Shown piece by piece: positions 35,701 to 44,700 of a DNA stretch of 64,000 nt. The translations under genes and the position numbers were made by a program. The stretch is from NCBI RefSeq assembly GCF_947242115.1, contig NC_074711.1, positions 61,003,309 to 61,067,308 on the forward strand. The letters run 5' to 3'. This stretch comes from Biomphalaria glabrata (Eukaryota; Mollusca; Gastropoda; Planorbidae). The notes under the pieces are model-generated. The model worked only from the letters and a program-made list of their open reading frames with translations. It was not told where the DNA came from and did no database searches. Numbering within the stretch: the first letter of the stretch is position 1; every line of letters starts with the position of its first letter.

Positions 35701-38700
35701 TTTAAGGCTACAAAAGTATCATCAGGTGCATTCTAACCATTGGTATTTTTCCTGGCAACATTTCTATTCTAGTCTGTGATAAATTATAAATTTAAAAAAA
35801 TGTTTGTAATGTTTCAGTTATTAACAAGTAGAACCATGCCAACCAGTTCTGATGATGTACCAGAATGGCTCAAGGATCATACTTATACTATTTCTACTCT
35901 CTGGGCAGACATTAATAATATTGGCATCCATTCAATATTTATTGTAAGTACTACTATACAATTTTTATTTTAGTTATCTAAAAGATGTTTTATGAAGTGT
36001 GATTTTCATGGTCAAGCAACATCCAAATATCGGGGATGGAATTTAACATTTTTCTCTAGTTTTTTTTTTATAACACTCTTAAGCAAATTCATCTTTCATG
36101 AATGCCTAATATACTTGGCTGTTGTGCAGGCCATTCCTTTACAATAAACTGTTAGATGAAATTAGGCAAAATTATGTCTGATAATTTGTATGTTTGATAC
36201 AACAATGTATTCAATTTAATAATATTATTTTTTAATTTTAATGTTTTCAAAAGAAATTAGCCATTATGCCTAATTGTATAATTACAGTTATGTTTGGAAA
36301 TGCAAGAAAAAGGCATGCATTCCTGACAAGTCAATGATTGGTTGCACCTCTTAAAGGTAAGGTACTGCAATTTTTCCCTATGCACTTTTCTCATAAGCTG
36401 AAGTACTTGTATTTTTGAAAAACTAGTTTTCCATGAAAATGTAAATCATAATATATGTTATAGTTGCTTTTAGATGAGTGCAATGTCCATCAAATTAACT
36501 GAATATCTGCCTTCACCTTTAGTAATAATTCATAACTATTAAGGTCAGGGCCATGTCTACACATTAACACAGTAGCTCCTTTTAGGTACAGACTATTTTT
36601 AGAATAGCAAAATTATATAATTATACTTAATAACATATATACGTTTAGCATGGTCAACACATATGTCACACATATTTTTATTTTTTTTAAATCCTTTTAT
36701 TTATTTTTATAACTAGATAACTTTCTGTTATGAGAAAAGATGAGATTCTTGGACTCCTGCATAGCACCACCAGAAAGGAAAATCCCATCATGTTGCAAAA
36801 TAAAAGTCTTGGACCAATTTTAATTTAAGATATATATATTATACTGTAAGCTCTATACATATTTATGTATATTCTGTCATTCAGCCAACAGGTTTTGATT
36901 TAGTATTTCTTTAAATCTGTTTGATATTGTACTTGAAAACTATTAATCTGAGCCCCATTAAAACAATAGGGAGTGCAGTGAATGAGTGGTAAAGCACTTG
37001 GCTTCTGAACTGAGGGTTCCTGGGTTCAATTAAGACTGGGATTTTCAATTTCAGAATTCAAAAGGCTAGGGATACATGGCAATAGTAAGGAATAAGTAAA
37101 GGCAGTTTGGGGATCCATGGCTGAATGGTTAAGTCATGGGTTTGAATCTCTGTGAAGACTCGGGTTAAAAAATTTTTAGATTTTTGGGTGCCCCTGAGTC
37201 CACCTAACTCTAATGGGTAGCTGACTTTTGTTTTGGAAAGTAAAGATGGTTGGTTGTTGTGCTGGCCACATGATGCACTGGCCAAAGAATCAAATGACCT
37301 TAACATCATCTGCCCTATAGATTGTGACGTCTGAAATGGGATTTTTTTTCAAAAGGTGGTTGGTTGTTGTGCTGGGTACATGACACCCTCGCTAACCATG
37401 AGGCACAGAAACTGATAAACTTTATATAGATTGCAAGATATGTAAGGGAAATTTTACTTTTTTAAAATTAAAATAAGAATCTATCAAAAGTAAACATAAA
37501 ATATGGTGCATTCTCCTTAAAACTAAAACCTGGTGCGAAGGTTTAAAATGTTGGCAAAAAAAAGCAACATCATATATTCTTAATTCCCTTTGCAAAACTT
37601 ACTGAGAAGAACATGCATGTTGTTCCCTCATAATTTTCTTGACAGAGGAAATCTTGTTTATATTAGATTTGAATTAAGCAAATTAAGAAAAAAATTATAA
37701 TCATTATTTCAAATGGTTGTATCTAAACCTTATGAATTATTTTTCCGTTATAAGTATATTGAGATTAATGGATAATCATGAAATTGTAAAATAATTGCTG
37801 CTATCATTCCATTGACTAAAGAACCATAATTTATTTATTTTTTTTAAATTAATTTCAAAATGATTTTTTTCAAGCATAGAGTTGACATAGATCTTGAGTG
37901 AATTTTTTTTTTTTATTTGACTTATGCTTCAATTTTATTGTATCATATTAGTTGTTAATTTTTATTACCCAGAATATTTAAAAAATGAGTACACTATTTT
38001 CATGTAATAATGTAACTTGGTATTCACACAATGCTCAAAATACACCATAATCTTTAGGCCATACAGATTTGTATAAATTAACTTGTTTAAATACATTGTA
38101 AATGTATACTGTTTGGATAAGAATAAAGTTTTTCTGTAGACAATTATTGTTCAAGATTTGTTGATGCTCCTGCTTAATCAATTATATATACAGGTCATTA
38201 GTTTTAACACGTCTGATAATAAATGACAGTACAAGTTAGTGAATGAAAATTTGTCATTATTTCAGCTGCTTTAGTCCTACATCAATGTGAGGTACCAGTA
38301 CTTTGATTGTGTCATATAACAATTTAAAGCAACATTTTGAAATGAATAGTCTGTAGAATTGACAGTAAATACATTTAAGTGATGGGCTGTGATCTGCTTT
38401 AATTGGGAGCTGATCATGTATTGAATTTGTGTTTTTGATCTTTACTTCAAGTAAATGTTAATGAGCAATTAATTTTTAATGAATAAATAATTTAAAAATA
38501 AATACAAAAGAACCATAAACATCTACTTTAGTTTAATAATTTTTTTTCATCAGAACAGAATTTCCAACTTTGCATTCTTAAAATAAAATATAATTTATTT
38601 AGAGTAGAGTCAGAACACAAAATTATAGTTTTAAAATATTAAGTAAATTAAGCTAAGCTGTGATCTCTTATAAACATTTGTATATAGACTATACACAATT

Positions 38701-41700
38701 TAATTATTATTTTTCATCAAATTGCAGGAACTACTACATGTACTTATGCCTATTTGACAATAAAAAACCATAGTCAATGAAATAGTAATACTAGTAAATG
38801 AGATAAAAGTAAATTTAATATCATCAATGCTATTGAAGCCACACTTGTTTTTTTTTTATCTTGTTTGGTGGACTTCAATTAAAGTTGCTATTAATTTCAC
38901 TGATCGTCTTAGCTGAAATGCCAGTGTCGTCTCTTTGAATCCTAAGCTTATTTTCTTGGTAACTGGAAGTCCAGATATTTGGAGTTTCATTTTAAGTACC
39001 TATACTTTCCGAAATGGCATTCCGATAGGCTAAACCATTTGCCTAACATGTCATATGCACGTAAAGAGGTACCACAGAAATGCTTAGGCGCCAACTTACT
39101 TTAACTGACATAGAATAAGAGAGCACCTGGTTGCATACAGCTTCAGAACGAGACAGCAGGAGGTCACTTACAAGGGTGTGGTATACACCAATGAAAATTA
39201 ATTGCCGAGGGTAGATGGCAAAAAAAAAAAAAAACTGATTCTACCACAGGTGGACAATGGTTATGCCTGTGCTCAGTGTGGCATAATATGTAGGTCACAG
39301 CTGGGGCTGAGTAGCCTCTGGAAACAGCATTCCTCATAAGTCTTAGGAATCAAAGACAAGCCTATCATTTTTGTAGCATAGTTTGTAGCTTCTGTAAATG
39401 CATGAAATGCCAACACAAGTCCTCTTTGAGTTTGATGGATTATAAACATCTTACTTCTTTGTCTTATATTAAATGGTCCTTCTCTCTGTTCCTCTAGGTA
39501 CTTGCATTTATCTAAATATCATTGATATATCGTAACATGTCATCAAAATAAAAGCTAGAATCTCTGCAACTCGTTTACAAGTCAGAAGTCATCAATAACA
39601 CTTGCCATTTAAAAAATAACAATTTAGATTAGTCAAATCAGTGACTGATTATTCGATTCATTTAGGCCTATAAATTTTTTATTTGAATATATAATGATCC
39701 TTTACACTTTGTGACTTTACTAGTATACTTTGGAGTAGACTTGTTGAGCTAAAGTCGGAAGTACACATTGAGTTTTACTGTGATCTACTAGATCTAGATG
39801 TAGCTCTATATATATTATATTATATAGAAGTAGAGAGAGTATCTCATCAATAGTATCTGTCATATCGTGATCAGTAGGCGGCTGCAGGTTTATATAAGAT
39901 CTATTCCATGACAAAAACCCTGGCTAGATTTAGATCTACTGGTCTAGACATCTAGATCTAACTAGAATTAAACTAGAAAACTGAATTAGAGAAGTAGCTT
40001 TCTGGATCTAGAACCAGAATCTATATTATTAATATTAGATCTAGTTGCGTCGAACGCTTAATTTTTGGTTGTTGTTTTTAATAAATGCACATAAAATACT
40101 TTGTATTTTGGCAATAAAAATACCCAGTTGGTAGTCCAGTAATTCTAATAATTAATTAATGAATGACTATCAGTATTTGTTTTAGATCTATCAGATTCAT
40201 ATGACTATGACTTATTATTTATACTTATTTTGTATCATTCGTCCAAGAAAATCTAGCTCTAGATCTATTTCATTTTAGATAAGGCTATAGTTGTTTTTTT
40301 TTTGTCATTTTATTTAGGCTACAATATTACCGAGATGAACTTTTTCTTTGTTTCCCACGAGACGTGTATGCCTATAGCCTAGTCCTTTCGATAATAATAA
40401 TAAAAAAAAACGATTAGAAATGCGTAGCTTGGAGTGTCAAAACTGTATTAGGCCTCCTATTTTTATTTTTATTTCGTGCAATTTAGTATATCATAACAAA
40501 TACGCATTTAGAGGAACGGTAGACAGGTCTTAATCCAGATTTAGTGTAAATAAACCAAACACAGAAACACTGAAAGATTGTATTTTCGGAATTTAGATTC
40601 TATTTTTTTGAAAAAATGTGGCATTTTATAGGGTGGTCGAAAAAAATAACTTTTGTGACGATCTCTTATTCGGGAAAATTTTATCTATTATATCAGATAG
40701 TCAGAAAATGGATGAAGTTTTTACACATCTAATCAAATAGAGCGTACGAAAGTTTTACACCCATTGCAAGGGACTGACGGAGTAAATCTCTTCTTTGGCA
40801 TCATCATGGATTTCTCCACATTGCACCATGCGCAAAAATGATGCGCGACGGCACTTCGACTCTCTTTGGCTTTGTAAAAAACTCGAAGCTGGTGTTCCAT
40901 TAGTATAGTTCCATGGTGAGACTAAAAAACCAGAGACTAAAAAAAACTTGTTCAGCTTAAAATAAAACAAACTTTTGTTACTATATCTAGTTTCATTTCC
41001 AGGACAACAAAATACACCATAATATAATAATTAGAGCTAATGTATTGTCTCTGAGGTTATTAGACTCTATTTTGTAAGTTTGTGAAACACTTTTTGTAGA
41101 AACGTAGTTCTGTCAACTCAGAGACAATACACAGTTTAGGTGACCTACCTCAATACACCAAATACATAATGTTGTATTTAAGTTTAAATCTTTGACTAAA
41201 TGAGATGTCTGTAAAGATGAGGCTCGCGTAGATGATCTGCTTACAGCAGAAGTACACGCTCGACCAGACAGTGAAGTTTTTTGTAACGTCCCACAACTCT
41301 CGGACATAGTTCTAGGCCTACATCTGCCTCTTCTCACTAAGCTACTGTTAGGAAAGTCACTGCAAACAGATTCGCGAGTTACAGCAGAAGTGCAACGACT
41401 GCCTGTAGTTTCTCTAAGCTTTCGCTGCTCATACAGCATGTTTCCATTCTGGGTTACAGTTAAATGTAGCCTTGTTTTATCATGTGGGCTGATGGTGTTA
41501 CAGTCGTCTCTACTGCTCAGCAGACGTCGTTTGGCAGTTTCCGGTCTTCCGACTGCTCTTGGTATGATGTTTAGTGGCCAGATCGTGGAACGACACTTGC
41601 CTGAAGCTAAACGTGTACATTCCAGAGATTTCAAGAAAGTCTTATCAGGCCTGTCATGTCCACACAGTTCCTTTAGAGTACTTCCGTAATAAGATTTTGT

Positions 41701-41715
41701 ATCTTCATCAGTCAT
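14948..41715 (-). CDS. Villin/gelsolin-family actin-binding protein with headpiece (27 coding exons)
   Basis: Exons run from 41715 down to 14948 with consensus splice sites and matching phases throughout, giving 971 residues and a TAG stop. The order is a ~182-residue N-terminal extension, six gelsolin-like repeats (about 183-290, 295-400, 425-520, 560-670, 690-790, 795-885), a linker, and a headpiece (922-956). Villin-family proteins bind, cap, sever or bundle F-actin in the cortical cytoskeleton. Motifs seen include LCIWCIE, LYHVKG, VYIWVGQ, VWLIDEHLIP, VLYYWMGERASSE, VRENEEPTDF, VLEGKEPKHF, YLWYGK, LLWIGQS and LPRWKQ. The extension and strong divergence separate it from ordinary villin. 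Orthology to villin, advillin or supervillin is not settled. Introns hold several mobile elements. The ATG follows an acceptor-like TTTTTTTAG, so an earlier exon may add residues or only 5' UTR. Confidence 0.9.
15791..16263 (-). mobile_element. LINE 3' fragment with 13 bp target duplication
   Basis: On the minus strand it encodes pieces of a LINE ORF2 tail: RWIGHVRRMED in one frame, then GRPHLHYVVVIKRVLKS, DTDHWEDIVLDRTSWRETV. TTGTTCTATATAT occurs at both sides (15778-15790 and 16264-16276). The 3' end carries a small inverted repeat, ATAGTC...GACTAT (15798-15818), just before the duplication. It is 5' truncated and lies in intron 26 of the villin-like gene, in the same orientation. Confidence 0.78.
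16465..16570 (-). repeat. tRNA-derived SINE head, degenerate
   Basis: Read on the minus strand it contains a B-box-like GGTTCAAACCC and an upstream A-box-like part, the layout of a tRNA-derived SINE head. There is no SINE body after it. It lies between exons 25 and 26 of the villin-like gene. Confidence 0.4.
16802..20262 (-). CDS. Villin-like gene exons 21-24: gelsolin repeat 6
   Basis: Exons 20173-20262, 19973-20017, 17060-17125 and 16802-16918, all phase 0. ELRLIMCNQ...FNDIYDFC, then AIYILDTRDC joined to ILLWIGQSINEVTQ, then IEIWILHQSNEPFLFSNMFG. These match villin [34 protein letters not shown] and ILIIKQGFEPPTFTGWF. Intron 22 contains the LTR element at about 17779-19884. Confidence 0.9.
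17751..17780. repeat. (TA)n microsatellite
   Basis: About 15 TA units directly left of the LTR element. TA-rich sequence is also found right of it at 19885-19906, so the element probably inserted into a TA run. Confidence 0.85.
17779..18279 (-). repeat. LTR of second element (left copy)
   Basis: Matches 19396-19884 over its whole length. It has an extra ~15 bp with a doubled ACACAATTGGC word. The outer edge next to the TA run is eroded, so its start is approximate. Confidence 0.8.
19396..19884 (-). repeat. LTR of second element (right copy)
   Basis: Full-length terminal repeat, TGTTACGA...TCGTAACA, so its outer bases are also inverted repeats. It is followed by TA-rich target DNA. Confidence 0.83.
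20387..20882 (-). CDS. Villin-like gene exons 18-20: gelsolin repeat 5
   Basis: Exons 20799-20882, 20617-20678 and 20387-20486. LNSSATFVVMSRSQKYLWYGK, then NSTVLERDYAKHMMNHFC, then DYIIVGEDREPDQFWTCVL. The pattern equals villin SLNSNDVFLL...HYLWYGKGSSGDERAMAKE...EGQEPPEFW. The AG/A codon split between exons 19 and 20 agrees. Confidence 0.9.
21016..22421 (-). CDS. Villin-like gene exons 13-17: gelsolin repeat 4
   Basis: Exons 22324-22421, 21986-22120, 21697-21783, 21362-21427 and 21016-21132. A helical linker precedes VWLIDEHLIPLK, CYLILCHRTN and VLYYWMGERASSEKKKWAL, then IRVLEGKEPKHFLTVL and CLIVYDGGPNQD. These align with villin VWRIENLELVPV, GDCYLVLY, YILYIWQGRHASRDE, VRVSMGKEP and IYEGGTS. 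This is the best conserved stretch of the protein. Confidence 0.92.
22571..26037 (-). CDS. Villin-like gene exons 9-12: linker and gelsolin repeat 3
   Basis: Exons 25911-26037, 25527-25605, 22904-23005 and 22571-22730. The acidic linker is followed by SLQLFKINGSRAEYDMPLV, GIFLLKVKTTQPVYIWVGQ, and LCRVRENEEPTDFKKYFKDW, the typical repeat-3 ending (villin ESAMFKQLFQKW region). Intron 10, between 25526 and 23006, is almost filled by a LINE. The exon 10 donor is CAG|GTCTGT, weaker than most in this gene. Confidence 0.9.
23231..25496 (+). mobile_element. LINE with inverted 5' part (twin-priming structure)
   Basis: A 12 bp duplication, AGAAAATGTTTA, flanks it (23219-23230, 25497-25508). The right part, 23879-25496, is plus strand and encodes a LINE reverse transcriptase with motifs GFQRDRSCTEQI, SFVDFKTACDSVHRESLW, TGVRQGCILSPFLF and FADDVALL, then a tail RRILGVSYTDRVSNKEIL and a (TAAG)n end. 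The left part, 23231-23876, is reversed and encodes the end of the endonuclease and the linker (SLLDVRTRRGADISSD). The word CACTTTAAAGAGACCC occurs at the outer left edge, reversed, and at 23879, the break point. The reading frame has stops near 24144, 24205 and 25094 and a shift near 24480, so it is dead. It lies in intron 10 of the villin-like gene, antisense. Clade not assigned. Confidence 0.9.
23879..25432 (+). pseudogene. LINE ORF2 reverse transcriptase remnant
   Basis: The open pieces 23847-24146, 24255-24578, 24452-25096 and 25124-25432 overlap in order and give the palm and fingers of a non-LTR reverse transcriptase followed by the C-terminal tail. The catalytic FADD box is intact, but in-frame stops and one frame change break it. 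The usual LINE tail words HLHGGPQNSGHQ are read near the end. Confidence 0.85.
26381..28302 (-). CDS. Villin-like gene exons 5-8: end of repeat 1 and gelsolin repeat 2
   Basis: Exons 28250-28302, 27937-28036, 27621-27731 and 26381-26447. SETVMFRSLFKNGI matches the villin ESDTFRGYFKQGI element. LYHVKGGQFLSATC, IILDGYPRVYVCIGKN and LAKLINDQHGAERSQIIVM give the core strands and long helix of repeat 2. Phases are 2, 0, 0, 1 at the four donors, each matched by the next acceptor. Confidence 0.9.
28458..32172 (-). CDS. Villin-like gene exons 2-4: gelsolin repeat 1
   Basis: Exons 32098-32172, 29384-29443 and 28458-28535 give residues 190-260. They read NKKLANV...GFFHQGNVYILFK, then YLHIWQGSLSSQ, then NDQML...VSEIDRVLN. 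This follows villin G1 (LVPV...GNFYEGDCYIVL, FWIGKDSSQDEQ, TTQLDDYL) residue by residue. Exon 2 ends AAG|GCAAGT, a GC donor; the nearest GT would break the phase. For exon 3 the donor CAG|GTGAAT is chosen over the nearer GTAGTC because only it keeps phase 0 and restores the SSQ residues. Confidence 0.88.
28870..29160 (+). repeat. tRNA-derived SINE
   Basis: The head holds an A-box-like region and a B box (GGTTCAAATCC near 28930). The body reads GGCACCCCTGAGTCCAGCCA, GGGTACCTGACACTAGTTGG, GGTCACATGACATCC and GACCTTAACATCATCTGCCC. The same body recurs at 37112-37440. It is not a functional tRNA gene: the cloverleaf arms do not pair and it runs into SINE body. It is in intron 3. Confidence 0.75.
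29608..29800 (+). mobile_element. LINE 3' tail with (AAGAT)n end
   Basis: The plus strand reads STIRAGNGFPELARKTDDLA EFKSLVNMRD then a stop, a typical C-terminal end of a LINE ORF2. It is followed by ~90 bp and a short ATAAGATAAGATAAG run near 29780, as expected for a LINE 3' end. The 5' side is truncated. It lies in intron 2 of the villin-like gene. Confidence 0.6.
30262..30670 (+). mobile_element. MULE/FLYWCH-type transposase C-terminal fragment
   Basis: One frame reads FNYWED, then another IGSQRRNRRL, PLTLWNVRDRAQDNVPRT and NSVKGWHHAFQLSID. Later NQITEFLRDIAYK. The LWNV....LPRTNNSVEGWH signature is known from MULE-derived FLYWCH proteins that are abundant in invertebrate genomes. Stops and frame changes, and a run of ten C at 30479-30488, show decay. 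It is in intron 2 of the villin-like gene, antisense. Confidence 0.65.
30848..31430 (+). repeat. Lone LTR-like fragment related to the element at 843-3686
   Basis: Starts TGTTATAAACCTGGTGGTGG and follows the LTR of the first element through CTATATAAAGAGCG and on to TTTGTACAGT. It then diverges and has no partner LTR or interior nearby. Fossil of a diverged sub-family. The middle holds extra sequence absent from the other LTRs. Confidence 0.75.
31489..31650. repeat. Degenerate short tandem motif, ~36 bp period
   Basis: CAGTTTCTCAATAAACTACC, CAGTCTCTTAATAAATAATC and CAGTTTTTCAATTAATAGCA follow at about 36 bp spacing, then fade. A further copy (CAATCTCTCAATAAA) is near 31947. Function unknown. 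Confidence 0.5.
33220..33530 (+). repeat. Dispersed repeat copy A, unknown family
   Basis: Shares long matches with the reverse complement of 40625-40920: CCATGGAACTATACTAATGG, GTGCCGTCGCGCATCATTTT, CTTCATCCATTTTCT, GATCGTCACAAAAGTTATTT. In both copies one frame reads CRRASF.RMVQ.GEI..DAKEEIYS before a stop, so it may be the end of a transposon gene plus its 3' flank. Confidence 0.7.
34030..35420. repeat. AGATCT/TCTAGA word-rich intronic tract
   Basis: The words AGATCT, TCTAGA, CTAGATCT and GATCTA occur dozens of times in this AT-rich 1.4 kb, together with self-complementary runs such as GACTATAGTCTATAGACTAT near 34270. There is no fixed period and no gene. Similar patches lie at 4860-5260 and 39780-40280. 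Confidence 0.6.
35818..36326 (+). CDS. Possible two-exon small protein gene nested in intron 1
   Basis: Exon 35818-35943 has an acceptor (TTTCAG) and a donor (GTAAGT) and contains ATG at 35836. Exon 36288-36326 follows ATTACAG and ends in TGA. The joined frame gives 48 residues starting MPTSSDDVPEWLKDHTYTIS and ending LEMQEKGMHS, acidic at the start then hydrophobic. The first exon is also open upstream of the ATG, so it may be an internal exon of a longer gene. AATAAA signals follow at several places to 38125. I do not recognise the protein. Confidence 0.3.
36968..37060 (+). repeat. tRNA-derived SINE head
   Basis: AGTGAATGAGTGGTAAAGCA is A-box-like, and CTGGGTTCAATT is a weak B box, followed by AAGACTGGGATTTT as in the SINE at 28870. 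The body is missing. Confidence 0.55.
37112..37440 (+). repeat. tRNA-derived SINE with partly doubled body
   Basis: Head with GGCTGAATGGTTAAG and GGGTTTGAATC, body GGGTGCCCCTGAGTCCACCT, GGCCACATGATGCAC and GACCTTAACATCATCTGCCC. The last third of the body (GGTGGTTGGTTGTTGTGCTG) is repeated at 37343-37440, either a nested second copy or a local duplication. Confidence 0.7.
39065..39370 (+). mobile_element. Decayed LINE 3' fragment (same family as 45644)
   Basis: It follows 45705-45990 at nucleotide level: CTTAGGCGCCAACTTACTTT, CTGACATAGA, TCAGAACGAGACAGCAGGAG, GACAATGGTTATGC and ATATGTAGGTCACAGCTG. The reading frame is lost. An A14 run interrupts it near 39222. Confidence 0.65.
40625..40920 (-). 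repeat. Dispersed repeat copy B, inverted relative to 33220
   Basis: Partner of 33220-33530 in opposite orientation, 7 kb away in the same intron. Similarity is about three quarters of positions with small indels. The minus strand frame reads CRRASFLRMVQCGEIHDDAK before its stop. Confidence 0.7.
41149..41715 (-). CDS. Villin-like gene exon 1: N-terminal extension and first strand of G1
   Basis: The 189 codons start at ATG 41715. The segment is rich in Ser, Thr, Arg and Lys, contains SYYGSTLKEL, GRPETAKRRLLSS and two similar pieces (RCTSAVTRES, ACTSAVSRSS), and looks disordered. Its last residues, LCIWCIE, match the LQIWRIE opening of villin repeat 1, which ties this exon to the rest. The donor is GAG|GTAGGT in phase 0. 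I recognise no domain in the first ~180 residues. Confidence 0.8.
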
Positions 41716-44700
41716 TTCTTTAACTAAAAAAATAAATAGAAGAAAAAAAAAAGATTACTAAAGAATATCAATATAGGACAAGCTCCATTTTAAAGTTAAT
41801 GAAAGTACCGAGACTCGTCGGTTCGGAAGTTTACCACTTTACAGCATTAGTTAGGGCTTGAAAGTTTCTGAACAATGTCAACAATATTGCACATTAACAT
41901 ACAATTAGTTTTACAAATTTAAACAGCGGGCGAGGGGAAAGATCCTCCTCATCCAATGATGACATAAAGACCTATGTAGTTCTTTTCTACACTTGTATCT
42001 GTCCAAGCTATTAAACAATTTTAATCAACAAGATAAATAAAAAACTTGCAACAAGGGAGATCACTGAACCCTAGAGTCTGTCACGTAGATATATCATCAT
42101 TCCGACATGATTTGGTATCTGTGTATCTAAACATTTATTTATAATTTTATTAAGCTAATTGAAACCTAATTTAATTTTGGGGGGTAAATACAAATAGAGC
42201 AGTGGATAACGTCTCGCAATACTATGGTTGTGCTGTTGTAGAATAACTAATATAATATTGATGTACTAATGCACAATACCCAAGATAGTCATGCAAAATC
42301 TGATTTCCAATAATATAGCATTCAAAGTAATCTAATCTTAGATGTTACACGTGTACTGAAGGTGTAAGGACACGCACTACCATATCTGAAGTAACATTAG
42401 GATTAAGAAAGTTTCCTAAGCACTTAGGGACTTTATTCAGCGTATAAACTTTTTTAAGTCGATTTCAAACACAAGGGACTTAAATGACTTATGTATGAAA
42501 GGAAAGTGCATTTAAAAATGCTTTCAAAACTCGCACCTTTATACGCGCGCACCGTTCAGTTGGGAGAACTCAATATTTATGTAGTCAAATATAGTCTACT
42601 TCATAAATTGTATGGTGACTTGGTCCTGTAGTCAAACGTTGACATTCGAGGTACTCTACGGGCTATTGTTAGGTGCCACTTATCTAGGGAACGCGTTCTC
42701 CGTGTTGAATGAATAGATAGGTTTGATTGTTAGGATCTGGTTATTAACACTCCCTTTTTTTCTGTTCCCCAACTTTCAATGTCACACGTCGATCAATGCA
42801 TAATTACCTAAAGCTTCAACAAAAAGTTCAGTACACAATTATGTTTAGGTGTGTGAGAAGAGATAAACACGTAGAGACGAGACTTTCAAAAGTTGGAGGG
42901 GGGGGGGGAGCTTAAGAAGTTGATAGTGTGAACACAAAACTTTTATTTTGATTAGGGTTAGAGTTATAGGACTATTGTGGGAAGACAATGATTTCAGAGA
43001 AATCGCTTTTATTTGGAATCAGTTTTTGGCCCTCTAGTAGTCCGATAAGTCAGTATAACTTAGAATAATTTCCCTGTCAACTTATTTCGTTACTGGTCAC
43101 CCAAAGTGTAGTATCGGGTATCAAAACAAGTAATTAAAACAAAAACAACAAGAAGCCAGAGTATAACCTTCATATTGCAATCCAATGTTTGGCCGCATAA
43201 ATGGAGACGATTTAAAAATGCTTCAGATATTTATGAAATATTTTTAATGTATGTATTTGGACGATATAGACAGAAAGAAACAAACATAGACATATAGATC
43301 GATTGATACAAACACAGAGAGAGAGAGAGAGAGACAGAGAAAGAGAGAGAGAGAGAGAGAATATACAACTCTGCTTGTTAGAATTAATTACTTTATTGCA
43401 TAGGTGTACACCTAATGTAGTTCAGTAGTGAACTATTCAGGAGATGACATAATTGAGAAAGAACAAAATGATTTTGCCCCTGAAACAATTCAGAGATTAA
43501 TCAGCGTAACAGACGACGACAGGACTGCTATAAGTTCCATGGCATAATATCAGCATTTATGGTTTATAAGAGAGGTCGAAGTTTAAATTTAATGTACTAA
43601 CACATTCCACTGAACATTTTGTTGTGTATTAATAGATCGCGTGCTTTGCTGTGTTTTTGTTTTTGACAAGGTAATTCATTGACTCGCCGAGCTGGTGTTA
43701 GCTTGATACTGAGCATATCCTGCATACAATAGAGTTATATTGCTTATAGGGTTATAAATTATTAATAAAGAAATTGAAGCGCTAAAGACCTTTTGCAATA
43801 AAAAGTCATCAAAGACGTAGGGTTTTGTAAGTAAATTGCAGTTGAATCACACTACTAGATTCTCGTGGGGTTACCAGACCTCCTTTTGAGGTGATGTCCT
43901 CCGTCTGGCAGGTATTGGTCTTAAGTTTGAAAAGGTCCGGCTTTCAATTTGTTGTTGACTGTAATTTTAACTATTGGCGCGTTCATTCGTTCATACCTTT
44001 TTGGTTTAAACACATAAATACTATCATCAATAGCAAAAACGTAACTAGTTTATTTTTATTTAAAACCCCTCAAAGATCAGTATAATTATTAATTAGGGCT
44101 GCCAAAAGGAAAACTTGTTACTCAGATCTCTTTAAAAGAATGTATATTTTATATCTTTTACATTCCCAGTAATAAGCATAAAGTTATAGATCTACAGCGT
44201 TGATGTTTGTAAGCGTACAGTAGGCGAAAGAGAGAGAGATATACCCTCCATTGCTTCAGACTTTTCGCAAAAGTACAATACTATGGGTGTGCAGTTGTCT
44301 GGAAACCCTGCATTCTCGCGATAATCTCTAAATACAATACAGAACAAGGGAAAGAGAATGCTCTAGGTACATAAGCATCAATACAGGGCCAGACTTACCT
44401 ATAGGCAACACAAGCTATAGCTTAGAACCCCAATAATATTTTTAATACTAAAATTATAACTAACTACAAGTTGTTCATTAAAAATTTAAAATGTATGCCG
44501 CTTTACGATCCAGATATATCTCTGGCCTGTAGTTTTGACATCTGAAGTGTACTTTTGGTGCTGCTTGACAACAGCGTTCAGATCTAGTCTCGACTTTTGT
44601 ATAAACAGCTTATATCATGATAGACGGACAACTATACACTACGACAATATAAATCTGCCTACAATAACACAATGAATAAGTAGGCTATATATTTATTACA

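Noticed and set aside
41390-41689. Plus-strand protein opposite exon 1
   Set aside because: It is the shadow of exon 1 of the villin-like gene. The minus frame ends in LCIWCIE at a correct splice donor, and the plus frame shows no domain.
44386-44530. Second hAT-like element
   Set aside because: CAGGGCCAGACTTACC looks like a transposon end, but no matching inverted end or target duplication was found.
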